Below, piece by piece: positions 1 to 8,240 of a stretch of DNA of 64,000 bases (positions are counted from its first letter, which is position 1; every line of letters starts with the position of its first letter). A program made the position numbers and the translations under genes. The DNA is from a virus. Under the pieces are notes generated by a model. It worked only from the letters and a program-made list of their open reading frames with translations. It did not search any database and was not told where the DNA came from. The stretch is from positions 186,001 through 250,000 of the IMG/VR virus record IMGVR_UViG_3300032245_001746; one strand, 5' to 3'.

Positions 1-248
1 ATTTCAATATTATTTATTATTTTCAACTCTTCTTTTAACCATTTATATGCTATAAATTCTGCTGCCTTTGAATATGCGTCTTGTTTTGACAGTTTTCTTG
101 GATCTGCATTACGTTTTATGCACAAATAATTGTTAAATGCAGATTTTTCTTGAGTATAATTGTTACAACAATCAATTAAATTTTGACTTAAAAAGTAACA
201 ACATTTATCTTCTAAATAAATTAAATTTCGTTCTGTTTCTGTCATCAT
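1..248 (-). CDS. hypothetical protein, 3' end cut by window edge
   Basis: An open minus-strand frame starts at a double ATG (246-248 and 243-245) and runs without a stop to base 1, so at least 82 N-terminal residues are present and the C-terminus lies outside. The product is charged and Lys/Glu-rich, with a Cys-Cys pair near residue 16 and a predicted helical stretch towards the edge. No family was recognised. The ribosome-binding site is weak. It diverges from the kinase-like gene at 319. A plus-strand frame overlaps it (137-322) but has a poorer, Asn/Leu-rich composition. Confidence 0.55.
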   Translation of the reverse strand, partial: MMTETERNLIYLEDKCCYFLSQNLIDCCNNYTQEKSAFNNYLCIKRNADPRKLSKQDAYSKAAEFIAYKWLKEELKIINNIE

Positions 249-318
249 ATAGAATCATTTCTTTAAAAATACAAAATTATTGTACGAATACATCAAGGCT
301 TTTCAATAAATATTCAGT

Positions 319-1101
319 ATGAATTTTAAAGAATGGTTAATAAATGAAAGAAATAACGATGCATTTGAAATAAGAATGAAAAAAATAACTTCATTTTTAT
401 TAAAACTTTATTATGGAATTCAATTTAACGAAATTGCTGAAGTCCCACGTGAATTGTTTTCAGATAATAAATCTAGTAAATTATTTAATTGGATTAAAAG
501 ATTTGATCCAAATTTTAAATCTGCTGATGGACTAAAAATAAAATCTGGAACGGAAAGTTCCGTGTTGTTTTTAGGAAATGGTATTGTAATTAAATTCAAT
601 GATAATCCAAGTGAAGCCAATATCGCCTTTTTAATAAAGGGAGACCCAGATTTTCCAGTTTTAGATGTTGGCTCTTTTAATGATAACAATAATTTAATTT
701 ATGTAATAGCAATGAAAGAATTAAAAGTGTCTTTTAATGAATTGAAACAAGATGTTGAGTCAGCTTTGAATTTGGTCCATATGTTTCAATATAAATTAAA
801 AGAAATAAATAAATTAAATTCTAAAAAAGTTGTATCTGAATTTAATGAATATAATTTTTTTAGATGGCTATCTTCATATAAAGGAAGAGAAAATCGTTCG
901 TATCAAATATTGGTTTATTGTATACAACTAATAAAATTATATAATAAATTACATGATAAAACAGGATATTATTCTGCAAACGATATTCATGATGGAAATT
1001 TCGGTCTTACAGATAAAAACACATTGTCTACATTTGATTATGGTTATTCTGATTTAGTTGATCCAAAAAAATCCAAAAACATTGAAATCGATGGTGTTTA
1101 A
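319..1101 (+). CDS. kinase-like protein with capsid-targeting-like N-terminus
   Basis: This 260-residue protein looks like a protein-kinase/aminoglycoside-phosphotransferase fold. Residues 77-93 form a Gly-rich strand ending in a VIK lysine (K92), E99 follows in SEA, and YVIAMKEL (128-135) looks like a hinge. The catalytic loop NDIHDGNFG (221-229) supplies D222 and N227, and FDYG (239-242) takes the place of DFG. All expected catalytic positions are present, so it should be active; the substrate is unknown. The N-terminus MNFKEWLINE matches the short tag seen on other genes here and resembles the T4 internal-protein targeting sequence. It converges on the next gene with a 4-base overlap. The fold assignment is inferred from motifs only. 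Confidence 0.7.
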   Translation: MNFKEWLINERNNDAFEIRMKKITSFLLKLYYGIQFNEIAEVPRELFSDNKSSKLFNWIKRFDPNFKSADGLKIKSGTESSVLFLGNGIVIKFNDNPSEANIAFLIKGDPDFPVLDVGSFNDNNNLIYVIAMKELKVSFNELKQDVESALNLVHMFQYKLKEINKLNSKKVVSEFNEYNFFRWLSSYKGRENRSYQILVYCIQLIKLYNKLHDKTGYYSANDIHDGNFGLTDKNTLSTFDYGYSDLVDPKKSKNIEIDGV

Positions 1102-1319
1102 TTGAGTTTTTGTCGACAAACTCCACAAAACTTACGGTTTTTCATGTTTTCAATAGAGCAATTTATTGTTAAACCACAATATAAACAATAAGGTTCTCCT
1201 TTTGAAGAAACAGACCAACCTTTTCGTTCAACCATTTCAATATCTTCATCTGAAACTTCGTCTGGATCACATCCGAATAAAACGTGTAAGTTTTCAGTTT
1301 CGTCATAATAAGATTTCAT
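1098..1319 (-). CDS. small zinc-ribbon-like protein
   Basis: The product is about 73 residues with an acidic N-terminal half (DPDEVSDEDIE) and a C-terminal pair of CxxC motifs (CLYC and CGVC) separated by about 18 residues, as in a zinc ribbon. The start at 1319 was chosen because AAGGA lies 7 bases upstream. An in-frame ATG at 1352 has no such site and would add 11 residues. It ends 4 bases inside the converging kinase-like gene and lies downstream of the homing endonuclease. Its role is unknown; metal or nucleic-acid binding is an inference from the cysteines. Confidence 0.6.
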   Translation of the reverse strand: MKSYYDETENLHVLFGCDPDEVSDEDIEMVERKGWSVSSKGEPYCLYCGLTINCSIENMKNRKFCGVCRQKLN

Positions 1320-1368
1320 AAAGTTTTCCTTAAAAAAGGAATCATACTTCATTTTGAATTAAAGTGAA

Positions 1369-2994
1369 CTAAATAATTAGCTCCCACTTGTCATTTCCAC
1401 AATCAAACACTCTTTCGTAATGATTTAAACTCATTATTTCATGTTCAGATAGTTTTTCATCATAGTATGGCATATTTTTAATTGATTTTTTTGTAAAATT
1501 CATTCTATTAAATACTTTTTTGTTCTTTAAGTTGAAATAAAAGTAGCCGGGTTGAGATGAACCGATATATGAAAATCCTAGTTTTTTATAAAGATTTCCA
1601 TTTGACCATCTTTTATCTGAATAAGATATCAATTTTCCATGATATTTTTTCTTAAATTCTTTTAACAATTTTCCTGCTGCTCCTATAACATTTGTATTTA
1701 ATTTAGAACAATATCTTATTAATTCATAATCATATTGTTTGTTAAATCTGGGTAGTCCAAAAGTCATGCAAGCAACTAATTCATTTTCATATACCAATCC
1801 GAAATAAATTGTTGAATTATCAATTCCTTGTATGTGATTTTTATTTAAAAATAAATTTTTTTCTTCTTTTGTTAAAGTTATAATTTTACATTTTCTGGCA
1901 AAGATTTTATTGTTGTTGCCAATTAAACTTTTAATTCTCGATTTAACTATTTCTTGTTTTTCATTCCATTCATGTTCAAATATTTGAATCAACTTTATTT
2001 TGTTTTCACATAATTTCAGTTTGTTTAAATGATAATTTTTTCCAACAATTTTTTCCATATGCCAATAATTTCCATTTACTTCTATTCCAAGTTTTAAATC
2101 TGGTAATAATATATCTATTTCTTTATTTTGAATTAAAACTCTGTTATTTCTTTCAATTGCACCTTTATAATTTTCTTGAATGAAATTAAATATTTCTGAT
2201 TCCAATTTAGATGTTGATAATTCTGCAACACATTTTGGACAAGAGTGTTCCGTTTGAAGATGCATATAAGCCGTTTGATTAAATTCTCCATGAATTGGAC
2301 ATTCAATTTTTATTTTATCATGAGAATGTTTATATTGTTCTTTATATTCAAATTTGTTTGAATGTTTTAAGTTTGCTTTAGAGATAAATTCTTTATTTGA
2401 ATTTTTAATTCCACCATTACACTTTGGGCATCCATTTTTTAAATGAATATGATTTGCAGCTTTTTGCTCAAAATCACCATGAACTGGGCAAGTAATTTTT
2501 ACTTTTTGATTTATGGAATTTAACACAACATTATTATATGTGTAATAATTATTATGAATTAAATTTGCTTTTTCTACAAATAATTCTTTTGTATATTTTG
2601 TCTGACCTCGACCGTTACAAAAATTACAACCATTTTTTAAATGGCATGATGGAGTTTGTTCTATAACTCCATGAATAGGGCATATAACTTTTATTTTATT
2701 TTTTTTATTCAAATAATTAGTTAAAGAATAATCGTATTTATTTCCCCATTTTTCAAGACATTGATTTATAAATTTTTCATTTGTTTTATTATTTTTTCTT
2801 TTTAAATATCCACATTTAGGACATTTTTGTTTTTGTGAGATGTGTGCATTTGGAGTTTGCTCAAATATTCCATGAATTGGACATTTAATTTTTATTTTAG
2901 TTAAAGCATTTACATAATTTGATTCACTGTAATCATAATAATTACAGTGAATCAAATTTGCTTTTTCTATAAAATCATTTATTTTTTTTAACAT
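1369..2994 (-). CDS. free-standing homing endonuclease, EDxHD/Vsr-type, with DUF723-like zinc repeats
   Basis: This 541-residue protein has three parts. Residues 7-62, 74-126, 138-193 and 202-256 are four copies of a zinc-binding repeat with a central CPIHG or CPVHG and a terminal CPKC or CNFC, as in DUF723 DNA-binding repeats. Residues 262-345 are a PD-(D/E)xK/Vsr-like nuclease with EIDIL, GIEVNGNYWH, YHLNKLKLC and FEHEW, the pattern of EDxHD homing endonucleases. Residues 395-485 look like an acyltransferase-type fold, with SYSDKRWSNGNLYKKLGF near the end. It follows the capsid gene but is separated from it by a terminator. A perfect 13-bp hairpin lies inside its first codons. It probably spreads by cutting alleles lacking it; the target is unknown. 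Confidence 0.82.
   Translation of the reverse strand: MLKKINDFIEKANLIHCNYYDYSESNYVNALTKIKIKCPIHGIFEQTPNAHISQKQKCPKCGYLKRKNNKTNEKFINQCLEKWGNKYDYSLTNYLNKKNKIKVICPIHGVIEQTPSCHLKNGCNFCNGRGQTKYTKELFVEKANLIHNNYYTYNNVVLNSINQKVKITCPVHGDFEQKAANHIHLKNGCPKCNGGIKNSNKEFISKANLKHSNKFEYKEQYKHSHDKIKIECPIHGEFNQTAYMHLQTEHSCPKCVAELSTSKLESEIFNFIQENYKGAIERNNRVLIQNKEIDILLPDLKLGIEVNGNYWHMEKIVGKNYHLNKLKLCENKIKLIQIFEHEWNEKQEIVKSRIKSLIGNNNKIFARKCKIITLTKEEKNLFLNKNHIQGIDNSTIYFGLVYENELVACMTFGLPRFNKQYDYELIRYCSKLNTNVIGAAGKLLKEFKKKYHGKLISYSDKRWSNGNLYKKLGFSYIGSSQPGYFYFNLKNKKVFNRMNFTKKSIKNMPYYDEKLSEHEIMSLNHYERVFDCGNDKWELII
2921..2953. repeat. perfect 13-bp inverted repeat inside the start of the homing endonuclease gene
   Basis: GATTCACTGTAAT at 2921-2933 is repeated inverted at 2941-2953 with a 7-base loop. 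In the mRNA it forms a stem-loop about 41 bases downstream of the endonuclease start codon, within codons for the first zinc repeat. Coding pressure does not require the symmetry. A role in damping translation is an inference. Confidence 0.6.
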
Positions 2995-3054
2995 AAATTT
3001 TGCCTTTGGTAAATTATTGTACGAAAAATACCAAATTTAAATTTGTGTAAAAAC

Positions 3055-3087
3055 AAAAAAACCAGTAAAAGATTACTGGTTTTTTTG
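3055..3087. terminator. bidirectional intrinsic terminator after the capsid gene
   Basis: AACCAGTAA and TTACTGGTT pair around an AAGA loop, flanked by A6 on one side and T7 on the other, giving a classic stem plus U-tract on either strand. It lies 50 bases beyond the capsid stop codon and ends the head operon. A smaller hairpin (TCCTTG/CAAGGA, 3105-3121) sits between the two. Confidence 0.85.
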
Positions 3088-3136
3088 TTTTTTATTTTTA
3101 TAAGTCCTTGTTTCACAAGGAGTTAAATTGGTAACG

Positions 3137-4582
3137 TCATATAACAAAATTTGCAATTGAAACTCTAGCGAAGAATTTAGCTCCTTCTCTTAACAATTTC
3201 TTACCATATCTTGTCATCAAACCTTTTCTTGGTGTCATTGATTCTGGGTCCATAACAACTGGTGTTTGTGTTAATGGAACATAAGGACAGAAGAAGTAAC
3301 CGCTATCCATATAGCTATCGCCTTTGTAACCCATTAAGATTTGGTTGTTTTGGAAGTTAGGATCTTTGTACAATTTCCATTTTTGATTAACAGAGCCAAC
3401 ATATTGTACGCCCAATGAAGAAGTGAATGATTCAGTGCTTGATGGAGCGAAACCTGCTGTAGCTGTTTCAAAGATAGATGCAATTTCTGGAGATGTTACA
3501 ATCCAGTTTGCTGATCCACGCAATGTCTTACGATGTACTACGTTTGAAACTTCTGTAATTTTAACGAAAAGTGATTCATATTTTTCTTTAATATTATCAC
3601 CTAAAGCTGCATTATAGTCCCAAGCTGCAACAGTGCCAGCATTTGTTCTAAGGTCATTAAGAATCTCTCTATCAATTTCAAGATTGATTTCTTGTGCCAT
3701 AACTTGAGTCAATTCTGCTTCTGCATCCAAGCTGTGTTGAGATCTAATGTCTTGTTGAGCTTCGAATGTCCAACTAGCTTTCAATCTTCTTGTTTTAGCT
3801 GTGATGGTGTCAGATTCGATCACCAAATTGATTTCTGGCATGTCTTGGTTGCCTTCCATGTTGTATTCATATGATACAACTACGTGATTAGCACCAGGAG
3901 CAGAGTTCCATGTCAATTCAAGTGCTCCAGTTGTTACATCCAAGCTTCCTGCTGTTACTTTAATAGATGGAGAACCAACATCTGAGAATTGGAATGCTCC
4001 AGCTTGTGTTACAGTAAATGTTTGAACAATAGTTGTTCCGTCATAAATTGTACCAGTTACAGTACCTGGAATAACTGGTGTATGTTCCAATGCACCATAA
4101 ACAGAAGAAACGTCATTACCATCGTCAGTTGTTGATACTTCATTGCTTACTTCTTGTGAAGTGTATGTTGTATCCAAGTTAACATCACCATTTGCTTTTT
4201 GCATTAATGATTGAGCATCATCACTTGGGTATCCAGCGTTACTTCCGCCACGCATTGCACCTTTGTTTGATGAGTATCTAAATCTCATGTAGTATACTAA
4301 TCCTGCTGGTCCTAACAATGGTTGTATAGAAACAATTTTGTTAGCGATTAATTGAGGATAGATTCTTCTTACAAGAGGAATAGAAATTCTTTGGAAGTTA
4401 GCAACATCGCTGCTATCTGTTCCAGATTCATTCAATTTTTGTAAAGCCAATCTTTGATTTTCCAATACGACTGAAGTAACTTTTCTTGTGTATGCATCAC
4501 TGATGCCACTCAAAAGACCAGTTTGTTCCCATTTCTTTTCAAGAATGCGAGCTTCATTTAAAAACACGTTATTACCACTCAT
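3137..4582 (-). CDS. major capsid protein, T4 gp23-like
   Basis: The 481-residue product matches the T4 gp23 layout. After an N-terminal delta-like region comes ISIPLVRRIYPQLIANKI with VSIQPLLGPAG just after, the counterpart of the gp23 segment that follows cleavage. Next come a surface insertion with Gly/Thr-rich beta content (about 140-250), the conserved EINLEIDREIL helix and a C-terminal YGKKLLREGAKFFARV. LNE-A at residue 10 and LNE-S at 52 are (L/I)xE sites; E52 sits where gp23 is processed in T4. AAAGGAAA lies before the start. Codon use is richer than in the neighbours, consistent with high expression. It is the last gene of the head operon. Confidence 0.9.
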   Translation of the reverse strand: MSGNNVFLNEARILEKKWEQTGLLSGISDAYTRKVTSVVLENQRLALQKLNESGTDSSDVANFQRISIPLVRRIYPQLIANKIVSIQPLLGPAGLVYYMRFRYSSNKGAMRGGSNAGYPSDDAQSLMQKANGDVNLDTTYTSQEVSNEVSTTDDGNDVSSVYGALEHTPVIPGTVTGTIYDGTTIVQTFTVTQAGAFQFSDVGSPSIKVTAGSLDVTTGALELTWNSAPGANHVVVSYEYNMEGNQDMPEINLVIESDTITAKTRRLKASWTFEAQQDIRSQHSLDAEAELTQVMAQEINLEIDREILNDLRTNAGTVAAWDYNAALGDNIKEKYESLFVKITEVSNVVHRKTLRGSANWIVTSPEIASIFETATAGFAPSSTESFTSSLGVQYVGSVNQKWKLYKDPNFQNNQILMGYKGDSYMDSGYFFCPYVPLTQTPVVMDPESMTPRKGLMTRYGKKLLREGAKFFARVSIANFVI

Positions 4583-4618
4583 ATATTTATTTCCTTTTAT
4601 TTATTTAAATTGATTTAA

Positions 4619-5545
4619 TTACTCTTCTTTTGCTAATCCAGATAATACTTTCATAGCTTTAAATTGTTCTTCACCAAATGATTCAAGTAATGTTGAATCT
4701 AAAGGTTCAGGCTTAACTGTTTTCTTATCAACAGTTTCAGCAATTACTTTTGTGTTTTCTGTAACAACTTCGCCTCTTCCAGTCGCACTCTTAGACTTTT
4801 CTGCTCTCACTTTTCTATTTTCTTCAATAAGGTCTTTGTTACTTTCTGCAATTAATTCTGCAGCTTGTTTTAGACCTTCATTAAGTTTATTATTTTCTGT
4901 TGACAATCTTATATTTTTAGCTTCCAACATTTTAACTCTTGATGTAGCTTCATCGATTGCTTTTTTCATATCATTAAATTTGCTTGATGTTGCCAATACT
5001 TTATCTTCATCACTGATGTAATCAGATACGCTTTCAACAATTTTATCAAGAACAATTTTGTGTTCAATCATGGAAGGATCAGACATGATGTCTCTTCTTG
5101 CCATTTCGTATATTTCTTTACCTTTAACTTTCAAGAATTCATCTACTTTTTCAACAATGTGTGATTTTGCTTCTTCAAATCTTCTTTCATATTCTTCATG
5201 AAGATCTGTTTCGATTGTTTCATTCTTTTTCTTTTCTTCACTTATTACTTCGTAAGCTTCTTTGTATCCTTCTTCAAGAGCTTCTTGATATTCAGCTTTT
5301 AAGACTTCCATTCTGTTTCTCAAATCAGAAATTATATTCCAAGCTTCTTGATAACCTTTTTCGCCAGTAGCTTCTGCATTTTTTACTTCTTGTGAAAGTT
5401 CTTCATATGCTTGTTCAAGATTTTTGTTGTATTCATTTTCTAATTCAGTTTTTGTTTCTTCTAACCAAGTAGAAATTGCAGCTTTAACATCGCTCATATT
5501 TTCTTCTGGTAACATTTTGCTTAATGCTTCAATTATCTTATCCAT
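4619..5545 (-). CDS. prohead core scaffold protein, T4 gp22-like
   Basis: This 308-residue protein is highly charged, Glu/Lys-rich and almost entirely helical, with long coiled-coil stretches (about 20-130 and 185-245). It sits exactly between protease and capsid, where T4-type phages encode the gp22 scaffold. Several (L/I)xE sites are visible in its C-terminal half, including LNE-G, IAE-S, IAE-T and LLE-S. This fits a core protein that the prohead protease destroys during maturation. Its start codon shares one base with the protease stop, so the two are probably translationally coupled. The identity rests on position and composition rather than on a sequence signature. Confidence 0.78.
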   Translation of the reverse strand: MDKIIEALSKMLPEENMSDVKAAISTWLEETKTELENEYNKNLEQAYEELSQEVKNAEATGEKGYQEAWNIISDLRNRMEVLKAEYQEALEEGYKEAYEVISEEKKKNETIETDLHEEYERRFEEAKSHIVEKVDEFLKVKGKEIYEMARRDIMSDPSMIEHKIVLDKIVESVSDYISDEDKVLATSSKFNDMKKAIDEATSRVKMLEAKNIRLSTENNKLNEGLKQAAELIAESNKDLIEENRKVRAEKSKSATGRGEVVTENTKVIAETVDKKTVKPEPLDSTLLESFGEEQFKAMKVLSGLAKEE

Positions 5546-6264
5546 TATTTTAACCTCTCTTTAATTTGATTTACTTGTGATTTTAAAATACTTTCAACAC
5601 AAGTTAGAAGAATGTTTTTATCGACAACTCTATCTATGCTTCGTGTTTCATTTTTTGTTAAATATTTTTCAACATTTTCAACATTTTCATTTTTTCCGCC
5701 TGTCACTTTCTTTTGAAATGCAGAATATGTACTTGGATCTGATACAATATCAAATGTAATTAGTTTATAGCTTTCGCCAATAACTAATATTCCATTTTCA
5801 TCAACTCTACCACTTCCAACACCTCTACTGCTTATTCCAATTCTTACTCCATCATTAATGAGACTACGTAATATTTTACCACATGGAGTGTTTAAGATTA
5901 CTCCTTCACCCATTAAGGTATTACCTTCCCACCACAACTTTGTAATTTTGTGTGAAACATCTTTAAAATGAATTATGGAATCTGAAGGGTGGTCCAACTC
6001 ACCAGTTAATCCACCTTCATTCATTGTTTTTTCAAGTTTCTTAACGTTCTCAGATAGTACACCTTTAGGGTACATTCTTTTGTTTTTATTAATAGCATCT
6101 GCTTCTTGAAATTTGCCTCTGAATTTCAAATGATTTACACCAGATTCTGATGATTCATGCAAATCCATTTCGTTAAGAAATCCATCAACTCCACCAAACA
6201 CAAGGCTTTCTTGACAAACAGTGTTTGGAGAGAAATTTGTATTTTCTAAATAAATTATATTCAT
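5545..6264 (-). CDS. prohead core protease, T4 gp21-like (peptidase U9 type)
   Basis: The 239-residue protein carries the gp21-type serine protease core. GELDHP places the catalytic His at residue 92, ISSRGVGSG places the Ser at 145-146, and FDIVSDPS (171-178) is the conserved strand with Asp. It also has the family's early segment NKNKRMYPKGVL. It should process the capsid, scaffold and any tagged internal proteins inside the prohead. The C-terminal 55 residues are charged and may be removed by self-cleavage, as in T4. SD-like AGGAGA precedes the start. It lies between the 600-aa head protein and the scaffold. Confidence 0.9.
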   Translation of the reverse strand: MNIIYLENTNFSPNTVCQESLVFGGVDGFLNEMDLHESSESGVNHLKFRGKFQEADAINKNKRMYPKGVLSENVKKLEKTMNEGGLTGELDHPSDSIIHFKDVSHKITKLWWEGNTLMGEGVILNTPCGKILRSLINDGVRIGISSRGVGSGRVDENGILVIGESYKLITFDIVSDPSTYSAFQKKVTGGKNENVENVEKYLTKNETRSIDRVVDKNILLTCVESILKSQVNQIKERLK

Positions 6265-6278
6265 TTGTCTCCTTTAAA

Positions 6279-8081
6279 TTATTTGTCAACAACTAGATCA
6301 TCACTTTTCATTTTGAATACATCTGGTGAATTTAAAAGATATGGATTTTTCAAATTTGGCCAAGTATCTTCGCCGCCTGCATGGGCAAGCTGACCAGAGT
6401 CAGAATCTACGTCTTTTTCACCTTTCATTTTATAATCACCATATGGTTTTAAAAGATATGGATTATTCAATGAAGGATATGTATCTTCTCCACCAATGTT
6501 GCTCCAAGAATCACCTTCCATATCATCAGCTAAGTTTTTCTTAATTCCATTTCCATCTGATACAGGTGCAGCACTTTGCCAGTTTCCACTGAAATCAGAT
6601 GATGGAGTGTATGATTTTTGAGAATTCTTAGCCATTCTTGGATGATCACCACTTATTGTTACATGAACGTTGTTTGATACATCCCAACCTTCAGCTTCTA
6701 AGTTAGTTTCAACCAAATGAGTCAACCATTCAGCAGCACTTATTGCAACTTGAATATTAGGTTCCATGTTTTGTTCAAGTATGCTCATTAAATCATTTAA
6801 GTGATTTGAGGTTTCAGATTTCAAAAATTGATTATTTGAAGCTTGTGCTATTTCATATACTGTTCTTAATGATTCGTACAAATCTACATAGACTTGCATT
6901 TCTCTTGATGCACTTTCATCTAATTTAGGATAGAATGAATCAGTTACTTGTTTGAAGTTAGCATAACTATCTTCTGAAGATTCATCAACTTTTGATCCTG
7001 CAAGAGTCAATACTTTATTAACTCTTTCAGAATAATTAGCATGTGCTGTTACTAAAATAGCTTCTGCTAAGAAGTCACATGTTGTGTCTTCATAATTAGA
7101 AGCACCAACTGCCTCTAACGCTTCAGAAATTATTGATGACAATTCATCTTGAGTTAAATAAAGAACTGAAGAAAATCTGCTTGTAAGATCTTCAAGAGAT
7201 TCTTGGATTTTATCAGAATCAGATAAAGCATTCCATCTCTTAATTTGTGCTACAGCCTTACAAAATGCTGAATTTTCAGCAAGTTTTTTAGCTGATTTTC
7301 TTAAAACTTTAACGTCAGTGTCTAAAGTTTTCCAGTCTGCACTTAAAAGTTTAGCTTCATTTTTTGTCTTCAAATTTGGAACACTAACTGATGTTACATT
7401 TCCTTTTGAATCAACTGATAAAATATTTTCTTTAGCAAATGTACCAAATTGCTTGTAATTAGCAAATTCTTCTACATTTTCCGCAATCATTGTCCATTCT
7501 TTTAATTTACTTGCTTTTGATTTTGCTTTTTTAAAGAACAAGAATTCTTTTTTGTTTTTATCTTTTTTGCCAGAATCTTTGCCATCTTCTACGTTTTTCA
7601 ATCCTTTGATTTTTTCTTTAAGATCAGGACTTACTAATTTTTTCTTTCCTGTTTTTTTATCTTTCTTTTTATCTTTTTTGACTTTTGCAGATTCTGAAAT
7701 TGTTCTTTTGTATGATCTTGAATTTATGTAAGCTTCAAACATAGAATCTGCTGTAGATGTGTTATCATCCACTAATGATTCAATTAAATCTGAAACTACA
7801 GATTTCAATTTTGCTTGTTCTGATCCTGCATCTACAATCAATTGTTCAATGTTTTCAAAAACAACTTCTTTATTTGTTATTTTGTAATTAGCATGAATAA
7901 ATGGTCCACTATGGGTTTCATACATTACAGTATCTGGACCAAAGCAAGATAGCTTTAAACTTTCGACATTTAATGCTTTCGTTAACATCTCGCCAGCTTC
8001 TGCCAATTCATTTTCTGCATTTGAAACCGCACTATTTTGTATACTTTCAAATACATCATAATTGATGAGTTTTCTCTTCAT
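6279..8081 (-). CDS. 600-aa head-operon protein with a duplicated C-terminal GGEDT motif
   Basis: No family was recognised. The 600-residue product lies between portal and protease, so a prohead or virion role is likely. It has a Lys-rich low-complexity block at about 135-190 (repeated KKDKK), a mostly helical central part, and an acidic Gly/Pro-rich tail. The tail holds two copies of a 15-residue motif, GGEDTxPxLxNPYLL, at residues 530 and 569. ELAE-AG near residue 28 matches the (L/I)xE cleavage pattern. TAGGAGC precedes the start, and the gap to the protease gene is short. It may be an internal core protein; this is inferred from position and the cleavage-like site. Confidence 0.7.
   Translation of the reverse strand: MKRKLINYDVFESIQNSAVSNAENELAEAGEMLTKALNVESLKLSCFGPDTVMYETHSGPFIHANYKITNKEVVFENIEQLIVDAGSEQAKLKSVVSDLIESLVDDNTSTADSMFEAYINSRSYKRTISESAKVKKDKKKDKKTGKKKLVSPDLKEKIKGLKNVEDGKDSGKKDKNKKEFLFFKKAKSKASKLKEWTMIAENVEEFANYKQFGTFAKENILSVDSKGNVTSVSVPNLKTKNEAKLLSADWKTLDTDVKVLRKSAKKLAENSAFCKAVAQIKRWNALSDSDKIQESLEDLTSRFSSVLYLTQDELSSIISEALEAVGASNYEDTTCDFLAEAILVTAHANYSERVNKVLTLAGSKVDESSEDSYANFKQVTDSFYPKLDESASREMQVYVDLYESLRTVYEIAQASNNQFLKSETSNHLNDLMSILEQNMEPNIQVAISAAEWLTHLVETNLEAEGWDVSNNVHVTISGDHPRMAKNSQKSYTPSSDFSGNWQSAAPVSDGNGIKKNLADDMEGDSWSNIGGEDTYPSLNNPYLLKPYGDYKMKGEKDVDSDSGQLAHAGGEDTWPNLKNPYLLNSPDVFKMKSDDLVVDK
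6333..6494 (-). repeat. two copies of a 45-base coding repeat (GGEDTxPxLxNPYLL)
   Basis: Positions 6450-6494 and 6333-6377 encode near-identical 15-residue motifs spaced 39 residues apart at the C-terminus of the 600-aa head protein. The conserved residues are GGEDT, P, L and NPYLL. A paired short linear motif suggests a docking peptide for another virion protein. Confidence 0.75.
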
Positions 8082-8135
8082 ATTTGCTCCTAAAGCTAAA
8101 TTTTATGTCATGTCGACAACTATTATTGATTTTAT

Positions 8136-8212
8136 ATAGTATTAACTATCTAAATTTTGTTAATAAATAAATAAATTTGAATAAATTTGAAAATTATATA
8201 GTCTATAAACTA
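8136..8212. promoter_or_regulatory. divergent intergenic region with TAGT...ACTA dyads
   Basis: The 159 bases between the 600-aa gene and the plus-strand gene at 8241 are very AT-rich. They contain ATAGT-ATTA-ACTAT (8136-8149) and TAGT-N6-ACTA (8199-8212), each in a TATATAG context. Both genes diverge from here, so promoters are expected. A similar dyad lies in the divergent gap at 59524. Whether these are operators or part of a phage promoter is unknown. Confidence 0.35.
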
Positions 8213-8240
8213 ATTATAATTATCAAACAAAAGGATATAA

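Noticed and set aside
137-322. Plus-strand 61-codon frame ending in an ATGA overlap with the kinase-like gene
   Set aside because: It lies opposite a longer open minus-strand frame with better composition and has no ribosome-binding site, so I treat it as a shadow despite the overlap.
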